Source: Hoeflea prorocentri (lineage in GTDB: Bacteria > Pseudomonadota > Alphaproteobacteria > Rhizobiales > Rhizobiaceae). From it: a stretch of 64,000 bases of DNA. The DNA is taken from assembly GCF_027944115.1 (NCBI RefSeq), contig NZ_JAPJZI010000001.1:3844001-3908000 (forward strand). Reading direction: 5' to 3'. This document shows positions 10,127 through 18,416 of this stretch, piece after piece. Every line of letters begins with the position of its first letter. The first letter of the stretch is position 1. A model generated the notes under the pieces. The model worked only from the letters and a program-made list of their open reading frames with translations. It ran no database searches and had not been told where the DNA came from. Position numbers and translations under genes: made by a program.

Positions 10127-11302
10127 TCAGCTGCCTTCAGAAAGGCAGTCGCGCATCGAGGTTGCCATATTGTGCAGCAATGTGGGGTAAAGCTCCGGAC
10201 CATCCTCCAAGTTCGCGCCGAGCGGATCGAGCACGCCGGAAGCCGCTTCGGTTCCCTCTGTGACCGTGGCGACCAGCCTCGGCTCGAATTGCGGCTCCGA
10301 AAAGACACAGGTCGTTCCCAATTCGCCGATTTTCGCCTGGATTTCGCGAAGCCGCTCTGCTCCGGGCAGAACCTCCGGCGATACCGTTATCGAGCCGGCG
10401 GCCGCTACACCAAAGCGGTTCTCAAAATAACGGTAGGCATCATGGAAAACGATAAAGCCCTTGCCCTGAACCGGCTCGAGAATCTGTGAAATCTCAGTGG
10501 TCAGGCCATCCAGCTGGGCACTCAGGGCCGCGGCGTTTTCGCTGTACTTCGCAGCATTGTCAGGATCGGCGGCGCTTAGTGCTGCCTCGATCTCTACAAC
10601 CAGCACCTTTGCATTTTCAGGGTCCAGCCAGATGTGAGGATCGAAGGAGCCATGGGCGTGATCGTCATGCCCGGCTTCCTCCGCATGGGCGTGATCCTTG
10701 TCGTGGTCGCCGTGATCGTGGTCGTCATGGGCTTTCGCCTTGGCATGATCGTGGTCGTCGTGATCATGGTCGTCATGGGCTTCCGCCTTGGCATGATCAT
10801 GGTCATCGTGATCATGATCGTCATGGGCTTCCGCCTTGGCATGATCGTGGTCGTCGTGATCATGGTCGTCATGGGCTTCCGCCTTGGCATGATCGTGATC
10901 ATCGTGATCATGACCGGCGTGATGGTCATGATCATGCCCTTCAAAGGCCCCACCCTCGCGGAAATCGATCTTTATGAGACCAGGCGTATCGGCGAGTTCC
11001 ACGGACTTAGCCCCGGCGGCGATAGTCCCGACAGGTTTTTCGAGGAACGCCTCCAATCCCGGCCCGACCCAAAAAACGAGATCGGCCTGCTCCAAGTTGG
11101 CTGCCTGTGAGGGTTTCAACGCATAGGTATGCGGCGAGGCCGCACCCTCGACAATAAGTTCCGGAGTGCCGACACCTTGCATCACTGAGGCAACGAGGGA
11201 ATGAACCGGTTTGATCGATACAACCACATTTGGTTCTGCCTGGGCAGCAATCGCTGTGCCACCCAGCATCGAAGCGGAAAGAAATATCTTCATCAAACGC
11301 AT
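10127..11302 (-). CDS. znuA: Zinc ABC transporter substrate-binding protein with expanded His-rich loop
   Basis: Periplasmic zinc-binding lipocalin-type (cluster A-I) receptor for the ZnuBC permease, 391 aa. A Sec signal peptide ends near AAQAEP (residues 19-24). The metal-site histidines are visible in SIKPVHSLV, GSFDPHIWLDP and IVFHDAYRYFE. Between them, residues 122-218 form a loop with about 30 histidines, built mainly of four tandem 16-residue units. This makes it about 80 aa longer than ordinary ZnuA. It is divergent from znuC across a region with two Zur-like boxes, so it should be zinc-repressed. Confidence 0.95.
   Translation of the reverse strand: MRLMKIFLSASMLGGTAIAAQAEPNVVVSIKPVHSLVASVMQGVGTPELIVEGAASPHTYALKPSQAANLEQADLVFWVGPGLEAFLEKPVGTIAAGAKSVELADTPGLIKIDFREGGAFEGHDHDHHAGHDHDDHDHAKAEAHDDHDHDDHDHAKAEAHDDHDHDDHDHAKAEAHDDHDHDDHDHAKAKAHDDHDHGDHDKDHAHAEEAGHDDHAHGSFDPHIWLDPENAKVLVVEIEAALSAADPDNAAKYSENAAALSAQLDGLTTEISQILEPVQGKGFIVFHDAYRYFENRFGVAAAGSITVSPEVLPGAERLREIQAKIGELGTTCVFSEPQFEPRLVATVTEGTEAASGVLDPLGANLEDGPELYPTLLHNMATSMRDCLSEGS
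10721..10912 (-). repeat. Four tandem 48-bp units inside znuA
   Basis: On the minus strand, ZnuA residues 131-194 consist of four consecutive copies of a 16-residue unit (HDHDDHDHAKAEAHDD, the last copy with K for E). Each copy is encoded by 48 bp. At DNA level the copies are nearly identical, differing by scattered synonymous changes, as expected of recent expansion by slippage or unequal exchange. Confidence 0.9.
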
Positions 11303-11343
11303 ATCGGGACCGTTCCTCTAACCAAGCGTGCACGAATAGGCAC

Positions 11344-11387
11344 GTCATGTTATATGATTACACAATTGCGTAATGGTATAACGTGTG
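11344..11387. promoter_or_regulatory. Tandem Zur-like operators in the znuA-znuC divergent promoter
   Basis: Two AT-rich 18-bp sites lie at 11344-11361 and 11370-11387. From memory, the alphaproteobacterial Zur consensus is a palindrome of the form GTAATGTTATAACATTAC. The first site matches it at 15 of 18 positions, the second at 13 of 18. The two sites also form an imperfect inverted repeat with each other. They sit 42-85 nt upstream of the znuA start and 54-97 nt upstream of the chosen znuC start, and a zur gene ends the operon. Regulation by Zur is inferred. Confidence 0.75.
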
Positions 11388-11440
11388 CGATAAGCGCCCG
11401 CAACACCCGAACCATCAGTTTTTCAGGGTCCAGATCCACC

Positions 11441-12280
11441 GTGCTCGAAAACACCAATCCTTTGCTGTCTCTTAGTTCAGCCGGACTTTTCCGTGACGGC
11501 CGATGGCTTGTACGCGGCGTAGATCTTGAGGTGCGCCCTGGCGAGATCGTCACACTGATCGGGCCCAACGGATCAGGAAAATCAACGACGGCAAAGATGG
11601 CGCTCGGCATCATGAAACCGTCAGAGGGAGCGGCAAGCCGCCGCGACGGGCTTGTTGTCGGCTATGTTCCGCAACGGGTCTCCATCGACTGGACCTTGCC
11701 GCTCTCGGTCGAACGGTTCATGCGCCTGACAGGCAAGCTCGCCAAACGGGACGCGGACGATGCCATGGCTGCGACCGGCGTCGAGCACTTGAGGCGCTCC
11801 GAAGTGCGGACACTGTCGGGGGGCGAATTTCAGCGCGTGATGCTGGCGCGGGCGATCGCACGCAAACCGGATTTGCTGGTCCTGGATGAACCTGTCCAAG
11901 GCGTTGACTTCACAGGAGAAATCGCCCTTTACGAATTGATCGGCCAAATCCGCGACAAAATCCAATGCGGTATCCTGCTGATATCACACGATCTTCATGT
12001 CGTGATGGCAGCGACGGACCGTGTTATCTGCCTCAACGGGCATGTTTGCTGTTCGGGCACGCCGACCGCCGTCGCCTCAAGCGAGGCCTACCGTTCCTTG
12101 TTTGGCGGGCGGGCTGCCCCGGCGCTTGCCGTCTACGAGCACAGTCACGACCATACCCACCTGCCGGACGGACGGGTGCAACACGCGGACGGCACGATCA
12201 CCGATCATTGCCATCCGGAAGACGGCCATCATCGCCACGGCGAGACGAAACAGGAGAAGGAACACAGCGATGCTGGATGA
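11441..12280 (+). CDS. znuC: Zinc ABC transporter ATP-binding protein
   Basis: ATPase subunit driving zinc uptake, 279 aa from a GTG at 11441. Walker A is GPNGSGKSTT, the signature is LSGGEFQRVMLARAIA and Walker B is LLVLDEPVQGVD. An in-frame ATG at 11354 lies inside the first Zur-like box and is therefore unlikely to be the start. The C-terminal 40 or so residues are histidine-rich (HSHDHTHL, DHCHPEDGHHRHG), a zinc-binding tail seen in some ZnuC proteins. The gene overlaps znuB by 11 nt. Confidence 0.92.
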   Translation: MLENTNPLLSLSSAGLFRDGRWLVRGVDLEVRPGEIVTLIGPNGSGKSTTAKMALGIMKPSEGAASRRDGLVVGYVPQRVSIDWTLPLSVERFMRLTGKLAKRDADDAMAATGVEHLRRSEVRTLSGGEFQRVMLARAIARKPDLLVLDEPVQGVDFTGEIALYELIGQIRDKIQCGILLISHDLHVVMAATDRVICLNGHVCCSGTPTAVASSEAYRSLFGGRAAPALAVYEHSHDHTHLPDGRVQHADGTITDHCHPEDGHHRHGETKQEKEHSDAG

Positions 12281-13100
12281 TTTCTTCTCGCGCGCGCTGA
12301 TCGCCGGTATCGGCGTCGCCCTGATCGCCGGACCGCTGGGCTGCTTCATCGTATGGCGGCGACTGGCCTATTTCGGCGATACGCTGTCCCATGCCGCGCT
12401 TCTGGGTGTGGCACTGGCGTTTCTGTTAGAGGTCAATATTACACTGACCGTTTTTGTGGTGTCGGCATTCATATCCATTGCGCTTCTGCTCCTGCAGAAG
12501 CGCGCCACGCTTTCCGCCGACTCCCTTCTCGGGCTGCTTGCTCACTCGGCATTGGCGCTTGGCCTCGTGGTGCTCGCCTTCATGAGCTGGGTGCGCCTGG
12601 ATCTGATGGGTTTCCTGTTCGGCGACATCCTTGCTGTCTCGCGCAGCGACATCGCCGTCATCTATATCGGAGGCGCCGCGGTGCTCGGCGTGCTCGCGCT
12701 GGTATGGCGCCCGCTCTTTGCAGCAACGGTCAACAGGGAGATCGCCGATGCGGAGGGCACGCACCCTGAGCGCGCGAATTTTGTCTTCATGCTGCTGATG
12801 GCCGCCGTCATCGCCATGTCCATGAAAATAGTCGGCGTCCTCCTGATCACGGCCATGCTGATTATCCCGGCCGCAGCAGCACGGCGGTTTGCCACCGGAC
12901 CTGAACAGATGGCCGTACTCGCGGCAGTGATCGGGGCGGCCTGCGTGATCGCGGGTCTCTTCGGCTCGCTTGAATGGGACACGCCCTCCGGCCCCAGCAT
13001 CGTTGTGGCGGCGCTCGCCTTTTTCCTGATCAGCGTTTCGCCTATAGCCGGGGTTTTGCTGAAGCTGGTGCGTGCCGCACCCGTTTCTGATAAGGGGTAA
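12270..13100 (+). CDS. znuB: Zinc ABC transporter permease
   Basis: Inner-membrane channel subunit, 276 aa, with about eight hydrophobic helices and the family stretch RRLAYFGDTLSHAALLGVAL near the N-terminus. The ATG at 12270 lies within the end of znuC and has AGGAGAAGG about 10 nt upstream. It is followed immediately by zur, with no gap after its TAA. Confidence 0.94.
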   Translation: MLDDFFSRALIAGIGVALIAGPLGCFIVWRRLAYFGDTLSHAALLGVALAFLLEVNITLTVFVVSAFISIALLLLQKRATLSADSLLGLLAHSALALGLVVLAFMSWVRLDLMGFLFGDILAVSRSDIAVIYIGGAAVLGVLALVWRPLFAATVNREIADAEGTHPERANFVFMLLMAAVIAMSMKIVGVLLITAMLIIPAAAARRFATGPEQMAVLAAVIGAACVIAGLFGSLEWDTPSGPSIVVAALAFFLISVSPIAGVLLKLVRAAPVSDKG

Positions 13101-13514
13101 ATGATGGGTCACAGCGAACACGTCCATCCCGATCTTACCAAAAACCAGTCCCTGGTGATGGGAGCGCTGTCGCAGGCAAAAGTGCCAATGAGCGCCTATA
13201 CGATCCTCGACCAGCTGCGCGAGGAGGGTTTTCGAGCGCCGCTTCAGGTCTACCGGGCACTCGACAAGCTGGTGGAATTCGGAATGGTGCACAGGCTGGA
13301 AAGCCTTAATGCATTCGTTGCCTGCAGCCATCCCAATTGCGAAAGCCATGAAACCATCGCCTTCACCATCTGCGAGATCTGCGGTCAGGTCAGGGAGCTT
13401 TCAGATGACGATCTTTCGGACCGGTTGGACGAAATCGCCGGCAAAGCCAATTTCGCGCTTAAGCGCTCCGTTGTCGAGCTGAGTGGCATTTGCCGGTCCT
13501 GCGGCGATCACTGA
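13101..13514 (+). CDS. zur: Zinc-responsive Fur-family repressor
   Basis: 137 aa winged-helix metalloregulator. The HTH covers APLQVYRALDKLVEFGMVHRLE, and two structural-zinc cysteine pairs are visible: CEICGQV and CRSCGDH at the C-terminus. Two consecutive ATGs follow the znuB stop. The second (13104) has better spacing from AAGGGG. Its place as last gene of znuCB, behind two Zur-like operators, implies negative autoregulation. The 3' end overlaps the convergent cueR stop by 7 nt. Confidence 0.92.
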   Translation: MMGHSEHVHPDLTKNQSLVMGALSQAKVPMSAYTILDQLREEGFRAPLQVYRALDKLVEFGMVHRLESLNAFVACSHPNCESHETIAFTICEICGQVRELSDDDLSDRLDEIAGKANFALKRSVVELSGICRSCGDH

Positions 13515-13909
13515 AATGGGTCTTGCGTGCCGGCCAGATCGTCAATGATCGGGCAATCCGGTTTGTCGTCGCCGTGACATTTGTCGGCAAGAGCCGTCAG
13601 GGTGCGGCGCAGCGAACCGAGTTCGGTCATCTTGCGATCAATTTCCTGAATTTTCGACGTCGCCAATGCTTTGACGTCGGCGCTTGCGCGGTTGCTGTCC
13701 TGATAGAGCGAAAGCAGTGAGCGGCATTCGTCGATGGAAAAGCCGAGGCTTCTTGCGCGCTGCACAAAGCGCAGCCGGTGCACATCCTTGTCGGAGTAAT
13801 TGCGATAGCCGTTGGCGCTGCGCTCCGGCATAACCAGTTCGATATCCTCATAATAGCGGATCGTCTTGGCCGGCAGGTTGGATTGAAGCGCGGCTTCACC
13901 GATATTCAT
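13508..13909 (-). CDS. cueR: Cu(I)-responsive MerR-family regulator
   Basis: 133 aa. The N-terminal HTH (MNIGEAALQSNLPAKTIRYYEDI) and dimerisation helix are typical. The C-terminal metal loop CHGDDKPDC has the two cysteines that bind Cu(I) in CueR. It sits 24 nt downstream of copA on the same strand, and the copA promoter has the 19-bp spacer that MerR activators need, so it most likely activates copA and itself. Confidence 0.92.
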   Translation of the reverse strand: MNIGEAALQSNLPAKTIRYYEDIELVMPERSANGYRNYSDKDVHRLRFVQRARSLGFSIDECRSLLSLYQDSNRASADVKALATSKIQEIDRKMTELGSLRRTLTALADKCHGDDKPDCPIIDDLAGTQDPFQ

Positions 13910-13933
13910 GGACCTTCTCCGGATTCAACCGCC

Positions 13934-16300
13934 TCAGCCAAGCGGGGTACGGCGCAGCCGCAGCGCATTGCCGATCACCGAGACCGATGACAGGCTCATG
14001 GCCGCCGCCGCAACCATCGGCGACAGAAGCATGCCGGTCAGCGGGTACAGGATGCCGGCTGCAATCGGAACGCCGGCGGAATTATACACAAAGGCAAAAA
14101 ACAGGTTCTGTTTTATGTTGCGCATTGTCGCGAGCGCCAACCGCCGGGCCCTGACAATGCCGGTCAGATCGCCCTTGAGCAAGGTTATACCGGCGCTTTC
14201 GACCGCGACATCGGCTCCGGTTCCCATGGCGATACCCACATCGGCTGCCGCGAGCGCCGGAGCATCATTGACCCCGTCGCCGGCCATGGCGACCTTGTGA
14301 CCTTGCGCCTGCAATGCCCTGATCAGATCACTCTTGTCTTCAGGCAACACGCCCGCCCTGATCTCGTCGATTCCAAGCGTCGAAGCCACAGCTTTCGCCG
14401 TGCGTTCATTGTCTCCTGTGGCCATGATGACCTTCAGTCCGGCCCGATGCAGCTCGTCGATCGCCCCAGCGGTCGTCTGCTTGATTGGATCGGCAACGGC
14501 AACGATCCCTGCCAATTCGCCATCGACCCCGACATACATTGCCGTCTTTGCCTCGGTGCCAAAGTGATCCACAGTCTCACGCGCCGAAGCGGTATCGATC
14601 CTCTCGCCGCTCATCATCGCCTCGTTGCCGAGCACGACCGTTTTTCCGGCAACGATGCCTTTGACACCCTTTCCGGTGACGGCCTCAAAATCGACAACAT
14701 CGCCAATCTCGACACTGCGTGCTTGGGCCCCTTCGACAATCGCTTCGGCCAGCGGATGTTCAGACCCTTTTTCAAGCGCCGCAGCAAAAGACAGCACACC
14801 TGTCTCTTCATGTTCACCAAGGGCTATAACGTCGCAAAGAGCCGGGCGGCCCTCGGTCAGCGTCCCGGTCTTATCGACGACCAGAACATCGACCGCCGCC
14901 ATGCGCTCAAGGGCTTCGGCCTGCCTGATGAGCACGCCCGTCTGCGCCCCGCGCCCGGTTGCCGTCATGATCGACATGGGTGTCGCAAGCCCGAGTGCAC
15001 AGGGGCAGGCAATAATCAGCACCGAGACCGCAGCGACAATCGCATAGGTAAAGGCCGGGCTCGGGCCGAAGACAAGCCAGACAACAAAGGCAATGACCGC
15101 AACCGCCACGACGGTCGGTACAAAATAGGAGGCAACCTTGTCGGCCAATCCCTGGATCGGCGCGCGCGAGCGCTGAGCGGACGCGACCATGGCAACTATC
15201 TGCGACAGCACGGTTTCGTCTCCGACCCGGCTTGCCTCGACAATCAGGGTGCCGTTGCGGTTCAGCGTCCCGCCGGTGACCGCATCGCCAGCCGCCTTTT
15301 CATTCGGCACCGGTTCGCCGGTGAGCATGCTTTCATCCACCGCGCTCTGCCCGTCAACAACGGTCGCGTCGACCGGAACCGCTTCGCCGGGGCGAACACG
15401 CAGACGGTCGCCTTCGATGATGTTTTCCAGTGGCGCGTCATATTCGTCACCATCCGGCGTTATTCGCCGTGCCGTTTTCGGTGCGAGGTCAAGCAGTGCC
15501 TTGATCGCGTCGCCGGTGCGTTCACGGGCGCGCAATTCAAGCACCTGACCGACAAAGATGAGGGCAACAATGACAACCGCTGCCTCGAAATAAACGGGAA
15601 CGTGCCCGGCGTGCGTGCGGACTCCTTCCGGAAACAGATCGGGCAACACTATTGCCGCCACACTGTAGATATAGGCTGCGCCGACGCCGATCATGATCAG
15701 CGTCCACATGTTCAGGTTCCAGGTTTTGACTGAGGTCCAGCCGCGATGGAAAAAAGGTGCGGCCGCCCATAGGACAACAGGTGTGGCAAGCAAAAACTCC
15801 AGCCAGAGCGAAACGGTCTCGCCGAGCCAGGTGCGCACCGGCAACCCGACCATCGGCCCCATTGTCAGGATGAGCAAGGGGATCGCCGCCCCAACGGCAA
15901 TCCACAGCCGCCTGGAAAAATCGATCAGCTCATGATTGGGTTCATCGGATACGCCGCCCATCGGCTCCAGTGCCATGCCGCAGATGGGGCAGGTTCCGGG
16001 CCCGTCCTGAACGATTTCAGGGTCCATGGGGCAGGTGTAGCGCGTGTCGGCAGCCACCGGCTGCTTCTTTCTCGTGTTGTTTCCGGACAGATAGAAATAG
16101 GGGTCGGCCCCAAAACGGTCATGGCATTTCGGGTTGCAGAAATGATAGTCCTTTCCGCGATAGGAAAGAGTTGGTTTGCCCGCCGCCGGATCGACCGACA
16201 TGCCGCATACCGGGTCCGTGTAGCCCTCATTGAGTGCATCAGCCTTGCGGCCGCCGCTGCCGCCATGGCGGCCTTCATCATTCACGGTCCGCTGTTCCAT
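13934..16300 (-). CDS. copA: Copper-exporting P1B-type ATPase
   Basis: 788 aa. Instead of the usual CxxC HMA domains, the N-terminus has a YHS domain ([19 protein letters not shown]) and then a heavy-metal-binding module ([26 protein letters not shown] is split across two CP pairs). The transport core follows, with the membrane motif [12 protein letters not shown], actuator [11 protein letters not shown], phosphorylation site DKTGTLTEG and hinge [22 protein letters not shown]. The ATG at 16300 has GAAGGA about 8 nt upstream. Transcription should start from the CueR-type promoter at 16333-16363. Confidence 0.94.
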   Translation of the reverse strand: MEQRTVNDEGRHGGSGGRKADALNEGYTDPVCGMSVDPAAGKPTLSYRGKDYHFCNPKCHDRFGADPYFYLSGNNTRKKQPVAADTRYTCPMDPEIVQDGPGTCPICGMALEPMGGVSDEPNHELIDFSRRLWIAVGAAIPLLILTMGPMVGLPVRTWLGETVSLWLEFLLATPVVLWAAAPFFHRGWTSVKTWNLNMWTLIMIGVGAAYIYSVAAIVLPDLFPEGVRTHAGHVPVYFEAAVVIVALIFVGQVLELRARERTGDAIKALLDLAPKTARRITPDGDEYDAPLENIIEGDRLRVRPGEAVPVDATVVDGQSAVDESMLTGEPVPNEKAAGDAVTGGTLNRNGTLIVEASRVGDETVLSQIVAMVASAQRSRAPIQGLADKVASYFVPTVVAVAVIAFVVWLVFGPSPAFTYAIVAAVSVLIIACPCALGLATPMSIMTATGRGAQTGVLIRQAEALERMAAVDVLVVDKTGTLTEGRPALCDVIALGEHEETGVLSFAAALEKGSEHPLAEAIVEGAQARSVEIGDVVDFEAVTGKGVKGIVAGKTVVLGNEAMMSGERIDTASARETVDHFGTEAKTAMYVGVDGELAGIVAVADPIKQTTAGAIDELHRAGLKVIMATGDNERTAKAVASTLGIDEIRAGVLPEDKSDLIRALQAQGHKVAMAGDGVNDAPALAAADVGIAMGTGADVAVESAGITLLKGDLTGIVRARRLALATMRNIKQNLFFAFVYNSAGVPIAAGILYPLTGMLLSPMVAAAAMSLSSVSVIGNALRLRRTPLG

Positions 16301-16332
16301 CTTTTCCTTCGCCCAAATCACTGACTGCAGCG

Positions 16333-16363
16333 GATATAAGGCTTCCAGCAACTGGAAGGTCAA
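16333..16363 (-). promoter_or_regulatory. CueR-type promoter of copA
   Basis: On the minus strand a -35 TTGACC (16358-16363) and -10 TATATC (16333-16338) are separated by 19 bp. The spacer holds the dyad TTCCAGTTGCTGGAA. An over-long 19-bp spacer with a TTCC/GGAA dyad is the hallmark of MerR/CueR-activated promoters. It reads into copA, whose downstream neighbour is cueR. Confidence 0.85.
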
Positions 16364-16401
16364 GCGTCCTTGCACTTATCGTGGTTTTTTTGGAGGTCTT
16401 C

Positions 16402-17307
16402 TCAGGCCGGTGGAAGCGTCCGATTGAAGAACGCTAGAACTTGCGACCGCATGCGGGGCGTTTCAACGTGGCCGGTATCCTGATCGGTCAGAACCGTCAG
16501 GTCTCCGTTCTCCCCATAGACATGCAAAAGATGCAGCAGCGCCGGCTCCAGAGCCGAGGCAGGCGTCAGCGGATCCTGCAAGCCCGATGCGACGAGCTGC
16601 GGCCGCGGCGCGATGAGGGCGGCAACGTCCTGCATGTCACCGTGCCGCAACAGGCCCGGCACCGTCAGATATGGGGCATGCAGATCGTGCCCATCGGCTG
16701 CGATCAGGCCGGAGAGGCTGGCAAAGCCGCACATATGGGCACAGGCTGCAAAGTCGGGGCGCAGCGCAGCCAGCCAGAAGGACAAAAACGCCCCCATCGA
16801 AAAGCCCGCCACGCCGCAGGGAGCACCCTGTGCGACCGGCAGGAAGGCGAGCGAGTCCCGCACCAGGCAGAGGTCCGCCAGCATCTGTCCGAGGAGTGTC
16901 CCGCCATGCCAATGCAGCGCCTTTGCCAGTGCGCTTTCCGTTCCCTCATCAACACGCTCGCCAAAACCCGGCATGTCCGGGCAGACCACGATGTGCCCGG
17001 CTTCCGCCAGGGCAACGCCCAATGGCGGATCCAGCAGCGCGGGCCGGCCTTCAAGGCACTCAGCTTTGCCGATGTCGTGGCGATGTCCGTGGGCATGGCA
17101 GTAGATCAGGACGCTTCCGCGCCGTGCCGCGGCACGTGGCAGCAACACGACGGTCGGCACCATGCGGCGCCCGTCCGAGATCCCGACCTTCTGTACAGTC
17201 AGATCACGAAGCCTATAGTCTTCCTCGACAACAACCTCACCACCCTTCACCGGCGGCCGGTCGTATCCGAGAAGGGACCACAACGTGTCACGCGTCAATT
17301 GTGCCAT
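16402..17307 (-). CDS. Alpha/beta hydrolase (dienelactone hydrolase / acetyl-esterase-like)
   Basis: 301 aa cytosolic serine hydrolase. The nucleophile elbow is GFSMGA in mid-protein. VLIYCHAHGHRHDIGK forms the oxyanion region, the acid is probably in SGLQDPLTP, and the catalytic histidine is probably in DTGHVETP near the C-terminus. There is no signal peptide. It lies 65 nt downstream of the dehydrogenase gene on the same strand. The substrate is not predictable. Confidence 0.8.
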   Translation of the reverse strand: MAQLTRDTLWSLLGYDRPPVKGGEVVVEEDYRLRDLTVQKVGISDGRRMVPTVVLLPRAAARRGSVLIYCHAHGHRHDIGKAECLEGRPALLDPPLGVALAEAGHIVVCPDMPGFGERVDEGTESALAKALHWHGGTLLGQMLADLCLVRDSLAFLPVAQGAPCGVAGFSMGAFLSFWLAALRPDFAACAHMCGFASLSGLIAADGHDLHAPYLTVPGLLRHGDMQDVAALIAPRPQLVASGLQDPLTPASALEPALLHLLHVYGENGDLTVLTDQDTGHVETPRMRSQVLAFFNRTLPPA

Positions 17308-17372
17308 GACAGGCTCATCTCATGCGCCAATGACCTTGTAAATGTTCGGGCGCGACGCATCTGTCCAGGATA

Positions 17373-18269
17373 TCACCGTGAATTGTCGTTTCGGCGCAAA
17401 AGGCGCGCCAGTTCAGGCAATATTGTCTCGGCTTCTCCGGCCTGTTCAGCCACCGAAAGCCCGTGAGAAATGGCGTCCGAAACGCCATCGGCAATACGGC
17501 ACCCGGAACCTGCCTCTGAGGCCATTGCACGGTAGTAGTCGATGTCCTTCTGCGCATTGCTCAATGCGAAGGGCAATGAATTGCGATCCTGCTCGGTCAA
17601 AAACGGCGCCATCCTGTCGAGCGCGACACCGCCGCCACCGCCGGATGCGAGCACGTCGACAAAGATTTTCGGATCGACCCCGCCATTCTCTGCTTCCGCG
17701 GCGGCTTCGGCCAGGAGCGAAATAAAGCCGATCGAGACATAATTGTGCAGAAGCTTAAGCCGGTGTCCGGTGCCTGTGCCGCCCACATGACGGACGTCTG
17801 CGGTGAACGAATCCAGCACCGGCTGAGCCTTCAGCAGCGCCTCGGCCGTTCCGCCGACCAGAAGGTTCAGCGTTCCCTCATGGGCGTGTTGGGCCGTTCG
17901 CGTCATAGGCGCGTCGAGAAAAAAGCCGCCCGCCTCAGCCACCAGCGCCGCCATGCGCTCTGTTGAGCCAGGCAGGGAGGTCGAACAATCAACAACCACC
18001 GTGCCCGCCCGCATGGCGGAAAGTACGCCATCAGGCTCCGTCAATACCGCCTCGACCTGCGGCGAGCCGGTGACACACAGAATCATCAGGTCCGTCGCCG
18101 CAGCAACCGCGGCCGTTGTGGAGCAGGGCGTGGCTCCAAGCTCCAGCAGTTCATCTGTCGGCTGGTTGCCGGGATGCTCGAGAAACCAGAGCTTAAAGCC
18201 GCCGCGCTTTAAGACGTTGCGCGCGATGCCGTGCCCCATCAGACCGACACCAATGATCCCAACATTCAT
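17373..18269 (-). CDS. Beta-hydroxyacid dehydrogenase (3-hydroxyisobutyrate dehydrogenase family)
   Basis: An NAD(P)-dependent oxidoreductase of 298 aa. The N-terminal Rossmann motif is GVGLMGHGIA, and DAPMTRTAQHAHEGTL is the substrate-binding signature, close to the family's DAPVSGG region but unusual. The catalytic lysine is expected in RLKLLHNYVS. The ATG at 18269 has GGAGGA about 10 nt upstream. Twenty-eight in-frame codons upstream look non-coding. Confidence 0.85.
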   Translation of the reverse strand: MNVGIIGVGLMGHGIARNVLKRGGFKLWFLEHPGNQPTDELLELGATPCSTTAAVAAATDLMILCVTGSPQVEAVLTEPDGVLSAMRAGTVVVDCSTSLPGSTERMAALVAEAGGFFLDAPMTRTAQHAHEGTLNLLVGGTAEALLKAQPVLDSFTADVRHVGGTGTGHRLKLLHNYVSIGFISLLAEAAAEAENGGVDPKIFVDVLASGGGGGVALDRMAPFLTEQDRNSLPFALSNAQKDIDYYRAMASEAGSGCRIADGVSDAISHGLSVAEQAGEAETILPELARLLRRNDNSR

Positions 18270-18416
18270 TGCCTGTTGTCCTCCTGCTGCAGAGGCCCGC
18301 GCGCACCGGTCTGACCCGCCGACTGCCTCTTTGCCGTGATTGTTTGCGCACATCCGCTTTCAATGTGCAAGCGCAACTGGAGGGGATAGGGTTTGAGTGT
18401 CGAGCCCGTGGGGCTC

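Noticed and set aside
10721-10912. CRISPR-like appearance of the 48-bp repeats
   Set aside because: The units are contiguous without spacers and keep the znuA reading frame.
10634-11110. Repetitive plus-strand frame rich in Val, Met and Gly over the znuA repeats
   Set aside because: It is the reverse complement of the His/Asp tandem units of ZnuA and has no independent start signals.
14297-15733. 478-codon plus-strand open frame opposite copA
   Set aside because: It covers an unmistakable P-type ATPase in the other strand and has shadow-type composition.
18270-18416. Search for a direct repeat of the tRNA-Arg 3' end as an attachment site
   Set aside because: No matching stretch was found at the far end of the hydrolase pair, and no integrase is present.
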